The position numbers and the translations under genes are program-made. From assembly GCF_000026365.1 (NCBI RefSeq), contig NC_012995.1, positions 1,242,501-1,306,500 on the forward strand: DNA of 64,000 nt, given 5' to 3'. Of this stretch, positions 53,701 to 61,341 are shown piece after piece. The DNA comes from Zygosaccharomyces rouxii. Lineage: Eukaryota; Ascomycota; Saccharomycetes; Saccharomycetales; Saccharomycetaceae. The notes beneath the pieces were generated by a model, which had not been told where the DNA came from, made no database searches, and was given only the letters and a program-made list of their open reading frames with translations. The first letter of the stretch is position 1. Each line of letters starts with the position of its first letter.

Positions 53701-55514
53701 CTTGAAAACTCATCCTCTACAATGACCTCTTTAATTCCACAAAAAGTCTTACTTGTTAATAAGGATTCCTCCAAATTTTCATCAAAAAAATTTAATTGCA
53801 TTCGAGATTTGGATACAGCAATTGAAACACCTAGAAGATTTAACAACAAATCGTAATGATCTTCTTTTTTCCTTAAAATTTTTATAGAATTAGTCTTGAA
53901 AACATCTGATGCTGTATTCGAACCCACATTTTCTATTTTCAAAAGTAATTCGTAACCATCCATATGTAATGCAATAGTTATGAATCGAGTGCCGGTTAAA
54001 ATACGTTGCTCTTGAGCTGGAGATTTAGGCCTCGCCAAACCTTTTTTGACAATTTTATTTTCTAACAGTGATACAAAATCACAAATGCGTTGTGAAAATG
54101 CAAAAAGCTCAGACAGAGCTGGAATGGTCAACGAAACGTTGATATCATGCAATAATGAGAAACGTGATTCATTAGGCTTGATTACACCACGGATTATAGG
54201 AGCGGTAGTGTGATTAGAGCTTAATCCTCCACCTTTAAACTCGAAAGAATCAATAGTGATGACATATTCCTTGTTACCCAAACTGTCTAAATTTACAGTT
54301 TTAAAGCAGAGACTAAAATCTTGAGCAAAATCTATCCTGATTAAATTCGCCTTCACGGCTAAAAATGCAATTCCTTCTAAAATATCCTGCTCCCTTTGAA
54401 ATCTCCTATACCCTGATAATGTGCTTGGTTGTGGGGTCTTCTCCGATTGCCCCTTGAAAATAGTTTTTACCACTAAATCTAACACGCTTTCGTTTAAATC
54501 TAATATATCATCCACTGAGATGCGCACAGTGTCAATATTCACAAGTAAGTCCTTAAGACCCAAATCATCAATCGATGACAACCCTTCAAAGGATATATCG
54601 ATAGAATTGACAAATAAGAGTTCTTTTCCACTTTCCCATTGTTCATCTGAACTTCCTGAGCCAACACTGTTATCGCTAGTATCGCCGCCCTCCTTTTCTT
54701 GGCTTTCCATAGCACTCATATAAAGAGATGCCGGTTCCGCCTGTGAATGATAAAGGGAATGTGCCATATTGCGCGTACTCGGTACATCTGAAACTTTCTT
54801 CCTCTTATGCACACTTAAATTATGAACTTTAATCCTTCTTACATTATTTTCCACTGTATTCAAAAATACTTTTTCTAATTTTATGTCTATTATCTCTTCG
54901 TCTTCAAATAAAATTTTGAAACTTATGTCTTCAAAGGTAATCATCAATTTTGATAATGCCACATTGAGTATCCGATTTCTCACACTTTCCAATGTACTCA
55001 CCGCTGGCGCGGCTTCAATTTCTTCTTTACTACTCACACTACTACTACTACTCGTCGTAGTCGGGCTGTTTAAAATTTCTGAATTAATATCTTCTCCTGT
55101 GTCATTACTATTGTTACTATTATTTCCACTGGTTCCAGGTTGGTTCGTATCTGCAAATTGAATTATAGAATTGGTCAAATCATGTATACTTTTAGCTAGG
55201 GAAAAAGTACCTGATTCACTTTCTTTTCTCGAGAGTTTAGGTTTCACCACAAATTCTAAACTCTTACCATTTACGCCGACGCCCCCAGAAACGTTCAACT
55301 TTAAATCTAAATGTCCAACTTTGCCACTCTTGACATCAAATCCTGGTATGTTAAGTTCTTCAACAGCTAGATCTAAGTCGTCAAACGAAAACTGCGAACT
55401 CGAACCAAGTGACACATGTAGGTTTGATAAATCCACGTTGGAGAAAACTGACACCTGCTGCAGTACATGGAACAAGAGCCTCTTCTGAATAGTTTGAGGC
55501 AACCAAAACGCCAT
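50784..55514 (-). CDS. ATG2: Autophagy lipid-transfer protein Atg2
   Basis: Large rod-like lipid-transfer protein that feeds phospholipid into the growing autophagosome with Atg18 and Atg9. 1576 residues from the ATG at 55512-55514 (the frame starts four codons earlier at TTG); S. cerevisiae 1592. The N-terminal chorein-like segment starts MAFWLPQTIQKRLLFHVLQQ. The conserved ATG2 C-terminal region includes the motif area LPLSEYRQDRRFGKSLKNGC near residue 1370. Order matches YNL242W, which adjoins SLA2 in S. cerevisiae; here the mating locus lies between them. Confidence 0.94.
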   Translation of the reverse strand: MAFWLPQTIQKRLLFHVLQQVSVFSNVDLSNLHVSLGSSSQFSFDDLDLAVEELNIPGFDVKSGKVGHLDLKLNVSGGVGVNGKSLEFVVKPKLSRKESESGTFSLAKSIHDLTNSIIQFADTNQPGTSGNNSNNSNDTGEDINSEILNSPTTTSSSSSVSSKEEIEAAPAVSTLESVRNRILNVALSKLMITFEDISFKILFEDEEIIDIKLEKVFLNTVENNVRRIKVHNLSVHKRKKVSDVPSTRNMAHSLYHSQAEPASLYMSAMESQEKEGGDTSDNSVGSGSSDEQWESGKELLFVNSIDISFEGLSSIDDLGLKDLLVNIDTVRISVDDILDLNESVLDLVVKTIFKGQSEKTPQPSTLSGYRRFQREQDILEGIAFLAVKANLIRIDFAQDFSLCFKTVNLDSLGNKEYVITIDSFEFKGGGLSSNHTTAPIIRGVIKPNESRFSLLHDINVSLTIPALSELFAFSQRICDFVSLLENKIVKKGLARPKSPAQEQRILTGTRFITIALHMDGYELLLKIENVGSNTASDVFKTNSIKILRKKEDHYDLLLNLLGVSIAVSKSRMQLNFFDENLEESLLTSKTFCGIKEVIVEDEFSRLKDLIEDLKQLAPSFHIQDQTKNKERKNSYLKRSVRILHSSNIIYKNTAAASFALIIDSINFKVKNFLKPHFGILDGRFSNIALAATEEGNLVAFSKQISLERLFAKESQVILKPITQMKSDKPIFYFQRKSSGRLRVTLRNVELYYYAKWLDFLKDPKGAGSEGMGDHKDSTHSSHSWELKLVDSSIFLIPYRLSAALVVVIDRFTMSGKAPVFQSKGLLNSGTLLLIDDFSTVKRQENKERPSLVSYYAHQGFSAIGKLETTSLNVQLYKGVISLGIKLHSLALSLCADSAHTMVQLCIDLKLPLTFPDEKKYNYNNEDLVDVFKDVDLEFFNSSHIKHENDHDVGGRDNLIVIENSFIDGEHAHDVENDADPIESIDEAANDSSSDFTNQTITLQEGYLDSAREEESLDLEDDKNEADIQLDLEVGKITLKLFDGYDWKYTRKSISLTIDQVDREIKAVGNGHQGEGRVESAVFDSIYVSANTADHVNLRKRVSEEVQGEQKASAFSKKANLHPSRFYKALVLLEKLKLSFIGYRVDNPSKEESDWSTDLLNKCDVSVQKFEVVDNVPTSTWNKFLTLSRHEQWPRDRPIFSAQLSTVRPIDFLMATELIVNLEIAPLRLHVDQDALDFLVKFGEFKDRRFELIDEYPDTIFFQKFNTNSVRLKLDYKPKKVDYAGLRSGHTSELMNFFILEGAKLTLKGVVLYGVNGGPELMTNLKAVWAPDIASKQLPGVLEGFAPVKSIAALGSGVKALVTVPLSEYRQDRRFGKSLKNGCNVFLKTTTGDFVKIGVKLASGTQTILENTEEIFGGSGADGRIPRTDDQVVDMETLLQEDQLVGGSNPKIRGQNPAALVIDPSKNDGGQPKIVSLYADQPLDLHKGLEEAYLSLEKHIHLVYDVVWKTKGEIKDTQAGTAAAAVTVAKVAPVAIIRPLIGATEAVVRTLQGISNQFDKDQINNLNDKYKSHSSDE

Positions 55515-56253
55515 GTCGAGGTACAATTAATGCTGAATGAAAAAAATTAATGATCCCAAATCCTTGGGAACTGAAAGTAAACCCTTCTGATGCCTTTGTT
55601 TTTTCCGTTAGTTTATAAAAGTCTCGATGTATAGTTGATTACTAGTTGACCTCGCCCCTTCTTTACTTTATCCCTTGTATATGTGATTAAACCAAAAACA
55701 AAGACAGTCACGTGACTGATTAGACAATTTGGAAGAATAATTCCATGTATGAATTAATAATTCTACTATTAGAAAGGGATTGGTGTTACTGACATTCTCT
55801 GCCTATTCCTTAAATTTTGGATATTGTGTTATTGGCATTTTGTTCCACGTTTCCACCTCTGCTGCAGTTGTCAAGCATTTTAGAATTACACTACTGCAAG
55901 TATAGAGATAAGCCATGGTATTGAGGAGATAATAAGCATTTATATCAACAAACAAATGACGAAATGTGTTTAATTCGATGTCCCAGTAAATTTACTGTTT
56001 ACATTTCAGGGTTTTCCGGTTTTCATCTATTCGACATTTTTTCATCAATTACCCAATTCGCTCTATTTGAGAGCGTGGAAGAGAAAAAAGATGATTACAT
56101 AGTTTGAAAATTGAAACATAACAACCAAGAGTCCAACTGCACTGAAGCGTTGATCGAGTTACCTAAAGTCGAGTCACTTTAATTAGTATCTCTCTTTCTT
56201 TCGTTTCACATTTATATAATTTCTCTAGCTTTCAAAGTGCCATTCTTTAGTCG
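55515..56253. other. ATG2 / SIR1-like divergent intergenic region
   Basis: 739 bp. Contains the 14-bp palindrome CAGTCACGTGACTG (55705-55718). Otherwise AT-rich, with no RNA gene seen. Confidence 0.5.
55705..55718. promoter_or_regulatory. Perfect 14-bp palindrome with CACGTG core
   Basis: CAGTCACGTGACTG is fully self-complementary and contains TCACGTGA, an E-box of the Cbf1 type. It lies 191 bp upstream of ATG2. Confidence 0.55.
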
Positions 56254-57642
56254 ATGAAGGAGTATCCTGTGATTACGGTACCAAAGGGACAATTTATCGT
56301 TATTGATGGGTTTCTAGTTAAATTAGGAGCAGATGAAAAAGAATCGAATGAACTGTTCCTGAGGGACGCTAGAAATTTACTTACATTTGAAGGGTGGAAT
56401 ATTCTTAGAAATTCATACTATCCAAATGCACTGATCAAATTAAAAGAGATAAGATCTAATTTCTATTTGACTGATAATCAATCGTTTTTAAATTTAATGA
56501 AAACTAAGATATCAGTAATTTTCATAAAGAACCAAGGTAGATTTTACTGTCGACGGGTCGATTCTAATAAATCAACACATGAAGCACTCAGTATAAAAGT
56601 TGGAGACAAGAGTCAAAGGATAAAATTCATTGTTTTTGACAAACCAACCAATAAGCTGGACTATTCCACAGATGAGCTATACTTTCAACAAAAACAAGAT
56701 TTAGAGGAGATTAAACCTATTTTATCCAAAAATGCTCCTCCAATGGTCGAAGTGGATAACGAGAATGCCATCTTAAACAATGTGATTTTTGTATCAGAGA
56801 ACAAATTGAACAAACTTAAGCGTTACCCCATAAGAAGAGCTCATTTACGCAAGATTGAAAGACAAGAAAGTGAAAAAAGATTAGCAACCCTATGGGAACT
56901 AAAGGAGAGACTCTTGAGCATTTGCTTCGAAAGCTGCTTTTGGCAGTTGGAAAGGTTGAAGTCGAAATGCCATCGTAAAGATTTACAAAGTAAATTTGAA
57001 GATTGTAAGGATCAGATAAGAACTAATTTATTAGACATTAACGATGCATATTTTCCTTTACTCATACGAGAGTGGTTTGCAACGTTCCCTCGGTTGGCAA
57101 ACATTAATGAAAATTACGGTATCGTGGACAGATTTGTGATTAATTTACCCACAAAATGCATAGTTGATCCTGAAACTATAGAATGGTCTTTAGAGGAAAG
57201 AGAATTTTTACAAAGTAAAAATCTTATGGATTGGAACACGCTTAAACTCTCAAAAGGACCAATTCCCATCCGTAATACCGTGCTATTTGAACACGTCAAT
57301 TGGGAAACGAAGAGATTTTTAAAAGATTTCCATGGCCATATAACTGTATCCGATGATAGTAATGTCAGTTCCCCAGACTCTAACTCGATCATAACTCGAT
57401 GCATACTTATCAATCTCAAAGGATTTGGTATCAGATACCTCTATGAAAGCGTCGATGATAAAAGTGCCTTTTATACACCTCAACTCCCACCTCAAAGTTT
57501 CAAACCCCCGAAAGACGTTGGTGATAGAAAACACAACAAGCTTATGAGAAACCTAAGCTTCTTCGTAAGCTACGGCGGTTTACGAACGTTATACATCAAA
57601 ACCTTTGAACAGTTCAGGTCTATGCACTCCAAAAATCGCTAA
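56254..57642 (+). CDS. SIR1/KOS3-family silencing protein
   Basis: 462-residue protein that I identify as a member of the Sir1 family, which binds Orc1 and recruits Sir proteins to the silent mating cassettes in Saccharomyces. Residues about 2-125 resemble the Orc-interacting region (OIR): EYPVITV, then IVIDGFLVKL, WNILRNSYYPNALIKL, SNFYLTDNQ and a CRR segment. Residues about 288-375 look like a second, diverged copy (FVINLPTK, SKNLMDWNTLK, NTVLFEHV, FLKDF). The middle (200-270) is basic and helical. Non-WGD relatives carry a SIR1 homologue named KOS3, so that name may apply. It lies between ATG2 and CHA1, next to the mating locus. Confidence 0.78.
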   Translation: MKEYPVITVPKGQFIVIDGFLVKLGADEKESNELFLRDARNLLTFEGWNILRNSYYPNALIKLKEIRSNFYLTDNQSFLNLMKTKISVIFIKNQGRFYCRRVDSNKSTHEALSIKVGDKSQRIKFIVFDKPTNKLDYSTDELYFQQKQDLEEIKPILSKNAPPMVEVDNENAILNNVIFVSENKLNKLKRYPIRRAHLRKIERQESEKRLATLWELKERLLSICFESCFWQLERLKSKCHRKDLQSKFEDCKDQIRTNLLDINDAYFPLLIREWFATFPRLANINENYGIVDRFVINLPTKCIVDPETIEWSLEEREFLQSKNLMDWNTLKLSKGPIPIRNTVLFEHVNWETKRFLKDFHGHITVSDDSNVSSPDSNSIITRCILINLKGFGIRYLYESVDDKSAFYTPQLPPQSFKPPKDVGDRKHNKLMRNLSFFVSYGGLRTLYIKTFEQFRSMHSKNR

Positions 57643-57884
57643 ACAAGCAAAGATGACCGCCTCTTATTCAATGATTATCTGCAGGTAACTTCCTTTTCTT
57701 TTTCACTTTTCTCTTTCAAAACGACGGCGGTTAAATTAAATAAAAAAAAAAAAGACTTTGGGATGAGCTGATAAGCTAAGAAGAGTGCAGTGGCGGGGAA
57801 GATGTGATATCTCGGGAAGAAAAAACTCCGCAGTAGGAAGTCGTCGTTAAACATCATTTCCCACGGATATAACCAATGAATGGA

Positions 57885-57940
57885 GGTGGAGTTCGAAGTC
57901 CACCTTTGGTAAAACACATGTGCGGAATTAGAACTCCACC
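57885..57940. promoter_or_regulatory. Candidate Cha4-type activating sites
   Basis: GGTGGAGTTCGAAGTCCACC (57885-57904) is nearly a perfect palindrome. GCGGAATTAGAACTCCACC (57922-57940) has a similar half-site layout. They lie 184-239 bp before the CHA1 ATG. S. cerevisiae CHA1 is induced by serine/threonine through the zinc-cluster factor Cha4 at sites of related form. Assignment is inference. Confidence 0.45.
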
Positions 57941-57988
57941 GATCTACTTCGAGGGGATATCAATGTCCCCTCTATTAAAACTTCGATG

Positions 57989-57996
57989 TATATAAA
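57989..57996 (+). promoter_or_regulatory. CHA1 TATA box
   Basis: TATATAAA lies 128-135 bp before the ATG at 58124. It overlaps the first codons of the longer open frame, which argues that the longer frame is not translated. Confidence 0.55.
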
Positions 57997-58123
57997 TGGT
58001 CCTCAGTCAACGAAGAGTTTGATGAAATTTTGGAGATCTATGAAACGGCATATCAACTTCATCAGCTGCGATAATATTGCTTATTTAGCTGCGTTTTTAA
58101 TGAACCAAGCCGTTTTCCAAGCG

Positions 58124-59218
58124 ATGCCTTCGATCTATAACAAAACACCATTACTTAAACAAATATTCAACCACGCCACTTCCGCACAAGTATTTGTTAA
58201 ATATGAATGCTTGCAGCCTAGTGGAAGTTTTAAAAGTAGAGGAATTGGTCATTTGATTTCCAAGAGAGCAAAAGATATCCAAGGTGACGGTAGAAAATCT
58301 CCGCACGTCTTTTCCAGTTCTGGAGGGAATGCAGGATATGCAGCAGCCGTAGCGGCCCAAAAATTAAATTTACCATGCACTGTAGTGATTCCCACAACAA
58401 CGAAGCAAAGAATGGCAGATAAGATAAGAGGATGCGGCGCTAACGTGGTTGTTCAGGGTTCGCATTGGAAAGAAGCAGACTCCCATTTGAAAAATATTTT
58501 GCAAAATCAGGTAAATATGGCAATACTTGAACCTATTTATGTCCACCCCTTCGATAATCCTACTATTTGGGAAGGACATGCATCTATCGTTGATGAAATA
58601 ATTAGCAGTCTAAAAAATGAAAATACAGCCCTAAACAGAGTAAAGGGAATTGTTTGCAGCGTCGGCGGTGGTGGTCTGTATAATGGTATTATCCAGGGGT
58701 TAGAAAAATACAACCTAGCTAATAAAATCCCTCTTTTGGCCGTAGAGACAAAAGGATGCCATGTTTTGAACACTTCTTTGCAGGTAGGTCAATGCGTTGA
58801 ATTTAATAAAATGAATAGTGTAGCTACTTCCTTATGCACTAGTCAAATATCTTCCCGGACTCTTGACTACGTGCAGAAATATGGCTCTAAATCGATTGTT
58901 TTGGAGGATAAGGAAGTCTTACAGACTTGCTTGAAATATGCTGAGAATTTCAATATGATTACTGAACCAGCTTGTGGTGCAAGTCTCCATCTGGGGTACC
59001 ACCCTCAACTAATTGAAAGGGCATTGGGTAAAAATTTGGACAAAGACGATGTCATAATCGTCATTGCCTGTGGCGGTTCTTCTAACACAATACTTGATTT
59101 GGAAGAGTCTCTTGCCAAATTAGAAGAAGCACCGCATTTATCTATAAGACGAAATGCTACTCCCTCATTAGAACATGAAAATATCATTTATCCAAAACGT
59201 GCTCAGGTGGCCTCGTAA
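58124..59218 (+). CDS. CHA1: Catabolic L-serine/L-threonine deaminase
   Basis: PLP enzyme that converts serine and threonine to pyruvate or 2-oxobutyrate and ammonia. 364 residues from the ATG at 58124 (S. cerevisiae Cha1 360), whose start MPSIYNKTPLLKQ aligns with the yeast N terminus. The frame is open 46 codons further upstream but crosses the TATA box. PLP lysine is Lys37 in QPSGSFKSRG; the cofactor phosphate loop is VCSVGGGGLYNG; SSGGNAG and ACGGSSNT are also present. In S. cerevisiae CHA1 neighbours the silent cassette HML; in Zygosaccharomyces a CHA1-MAT-SLA2 order is reported, and the same order is seen here. Confidence 0.93.
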   Translation: MPSIYNKTPLLKQIFNHATSAQVFVKYECLQPSGSFKSRGIGHLISKRAKDIQGDGRKSPHVFSSSGGNAGYAAAVAAQKLNLPCTVVIPTTTKQRMADKIRGCGANVVVQGSHWKEADSHLKNILQNQVNMAILEPIYVHPFDNPTIWEGHASIVDEIISSLKNENTALNRVKGIVCSVGGGGLYNGIIQGLEKYNLANKIPLLAVETKGCHVLNTSLQVGQCVEFNKMNSVATSLCTSQISSRTLDYVQKYGSKSIVLEDKEVLQTCLKYAENFNMITEPACGASLHLGYHPQLIERALGKNLDKDDVIIVIACGGSSNTILDLEESLAKLEEAPHLSIRRNATPSLEHENIIYPKRAQVAS

Positions 59219-59703
59219 ATCTTTATGTATCTACACTTATACACTGTGCTCTATTGTAGAATATGGTTTTTATCTTCATGATGTTTATTTTGCTTCAGCC
59301 AATAAACAATGTAGAAATATTGTAAAATTTATATTATTTCCCCTCTGAGCTTTACATGGTTGTAATATATTTTTTTTTTTATTTTCGATCTACTTAACAA
59401 TAGATTCGGTATACACACCCATACACAAAATCCTCGGAAGAAATGTTTTCCGTAAATCATAAGTAAACATCGAAGAATGTAATGGTTTACCAAATGCAAG
59501 CTGTTAGTAAGCCTATGTATTGCCTTCTGATAGTGACTACCATAGTACGTAGTTGGAACTTAGTGCTGGGGTAAAGATAAGGTACGATAAATAAAAAACA
59601 TACCAGAAAATACTTTGTTTATCTTTCAAATTTGTGACTCAGAGGTTGACCCCTCAAATTCTCATTATCATGCTACCAGTTACTGATCCAGGAGATTAAT
59701 ATA
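59219..59703. other. CHA1 3' region up to the GC-rich tract
   Basis: 485 bp, AT-rich, with a poly(T) stretch near 59370. No recognisable gene, cassette fragment or silencer motif. Confidence 0.45.
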
Positions 59704-60315
59704 CTAGCAGCTGTAAACGGTAAAGCTGAAACGCGGAGTATTGAAGTTCTGCTGGTGAAAAGTTTCAAAGAAAGCGATTTGCTGGACGGCGGAGGCGGGG
59801 CGGCGGAGGCGGGGCGGGGGCGATGGTTTTTTCTTGGGGTGGATTCGCTGCTTGGAGACTTTGCCGCCGGGGGCGGGTTTTGTTTTTGCATTTCTCTCAG
59901 CGTTGGTTGCAGGTGGGGCTGGGGCGGCAGGGTTGGCGGCTTGGGCGTTGGCGGCTTGTGCTTGTGCTTGTGCTTGTGCTTGCGCTTTGGCGGCGGCGGC
60001 GGCGGCGGCAGGACGCCGCAGGGCCGGGTATGTGTAGGTGGAGGAGGATGGGGGAGGGTGCGCCGGGGGGAGTATTAGGATATCTTCCAAATTGGCGATG
60101 AGCGAAGAAGCGGTGAAATAGCGCATTCGATCTAACATATTCTGATAGACGAGCTTATTTTCGAGTTGCCGACTTATTTTATTGACCTTATGGTAACGAT
60201 ACTCAGGATAAATGTTTAGATGCCAGTGCTCTTCAAATTGTGAAAGAAGCTCAAAGTATAGCTGAAATATTCCATCATTCTTCCCCCATAGTTGTGAAGT
60301 GATTGCAGAACTACT
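59704..60315 (-). other. Start-less 203-codon open frame after alpha2
   Basis: Directly behind the alpha2 stop codon (60316-60318), the same frame stays open for 203 codons until TAG at 59704-59706. The first about 80 codons encode a plausible folded sequence rich in aromatic and charged residues (IFQLYFELLSQFEEHWHLN, then LIANLEDILILPP). The rest is Ala/Pro/Gln low complexity, including poly-Ala and an AlaGln repeat, written with C-ending codons. The first ATG (60138) would give 144 residues. It may be the C-terminal coding part of the other idiomorph's gene (for instance MATa2) lying in the shared X region, a relic of a flanking gene, or non-coding. I do not recognise the protein. Confidence 0.4.
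59783..60072. repeat. GC-rich tract with G-runs and GCTTGT repeats
   Basis: About 290 bp much richer in G+C than the rest of the window. On the plus strand it has many GG to GGGGG runs (59783-59821 and 60050-60071), a GGC repeat, and five tandem GCTTGT/GCTTGC hexamers near 59957-59985. The G-runs could form G-quadruplexes. Confidence 0.8.
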
Positions 60316-60993
60316 TTACTCGTTCAATTCTTCAGTACCCTGTTTACTTTCCTTCACTAACTCCGATACTTCAAAAGAAATCGTAAGTGATTTCTCTTTT
60401 CTTCTTCTATTAGACACCCAGTTTTTAATTTGAGGTCCTGATAATTTAGTCTCAACCATGAGTTCCTTCATGGAACTAGTTTGCAGGTAAGGATGCTCGA
60501 TGTTTCTATTGAACCAGGACTCCAGTAAACGTGTTATATGTTTAGGAAGTCGATGTCCTCTATAAGTCTTATTTGACCTTCTAGCAGAATTTAACGTATC
60601 TTGTGTAACAATGTTGAAAACCATACCCTCTTTACCTGTATTACCAAGTGCAGCTGCATAAGGAAGATGATACTTTGGTTTGGAACGAAGAAATTGGCTC
60701 CTTTTAGATTTTAATTCAGATACTTCATTTAATAGCAAGGAAAAGACGGAGGATAACTGATGTATTCTATGAACCATCTTCTGATCTTCCTTCGAAGAAC
60801 CACATTCTCTTATGAGAATGTTTAGAGATGGAAGTATCTTCTCTAGCTCTGCTTTGTCTTTTTCAAACTGTTCATTTTCTGAAGGTAGTTTGGAACATAA
60901 AGCTAGAAGTTTATTGTTGATGTTCTTGAGTTTTTCATGAGGAAATTCTTGATGTACTGGATTTAGTAATCGTTCAATTGGGATCTTATTCAT
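60316..60993 (-). CDS. MATALPHA2: Mating-type homeodomain protein alpha2
   Basis: Repressor of a-specific genes (with Mcm1) and, with a1, of haploid-specific genes. 225 residues (S. cerevisiae 210). The N terminus MNKIPIERLLNP matches the Tup1-contacting start of alpha2. The GMVFNIVTQD linker (123-132) corresponds to the Mcm1-binding extension. A TALE-type homeodomain runs from about 143 to 203 with recognition helix IKNWVSNRRRKEK. Start ATG at 60991-60993. Divergent from alpha1 over a 348-bp promoter, the classic alpha cassette arrangement. Confidence 0.97.
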   Translation of the reverse strand: MNKIPIERLLNPVHQEFPHEKLKNINNKLLALCSKLPSENEQFEKDKAELEKILPSLNILIRECGSSKEDQKMVHRIHQLSSVFSLLLNEVSELKSKRSQFLRSKPKYHLPYAAALGNTGKEGMVFNIVTQDTLNSARRSNKTYRGHRLPKHITRLLESWFNRNIEHPYLQTSSMKELMVETKLSGPQIKNWVSNRRRKEKSLTISFEVSELVKESKQGTEELNE

Positions 60994-61341
60994 GATATAG
61001 GATGCAGTATTCCAGGAATTGTATCACAGATTTGTTACCCACAGCTGTATGGTTTATATATTATTCTAAGCTACTTTCCTTACCGCTATGATCTCTAATC
61101 TCGATGCAATGTTTCACTGATTTTAGACAGTGGTGTAAGGGTAAGCTTTTTTTGGGGTTCCTCCCCATTGACCAAGATCGGCTAATTACATCTTAGAAAG
61201 CAGTAATAATGACCTGAAACATGATATGTCTACGGGGTAGATGAGTATAGTGTATAGAAGCTATTATAAAAAGCTGTGTATCCGGTATAAAACTTATCTT
61301 GAACATATCTCATGGGTTTGACTTAAAATAGTTATCGAGGT
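60994..61341. promoter_or_regulatory. Bidirectional alpha2/alpha1 promoter
   Basis: 348 bp. TATAAAA boxes at 61265-61271 and 61286-61292 serve alpha1; a TATATAA on the minus strand at about 61053-61059 serves alpha2. An AATTACATC at 61184-61192 resembles an alpha2 half-site, but I found no good a1 half-site at the right spacing. A clear Rap1 consensus was not found. Confidence 0.6.

Larger units (their letters stand above)
57643..58123. other. CHA1 promoter region
   Basis: 481 bp, with paired zinc-cluster-like sites (57885-57940) and a TATA box (57989-57996) described separately. An A11 run is near 57740-57751. No RNA gene seen. Confidence 0.5.

Noticed and set aside
57986..58123. 46-residue N-terminal extension of CHA1
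   Set aside because: It begins at the TATA box and has no counterpart in the family; the ATG at 58124 fits length and alignment.
59755..60101. Gly/Cys-rich plus-strand frames across the GC-rich tract
   Set aside because: Low-complexity readings of G-runs, no ATG context, and the minus strand has the better coding pattern.
61172..61192. a1-alpha2 operator in the alpha1/alpha2 promoter
   Set aside because: Only the alpha2-like half-site (AATTACATC) is good; the a1 half at the expected spacing does not match.
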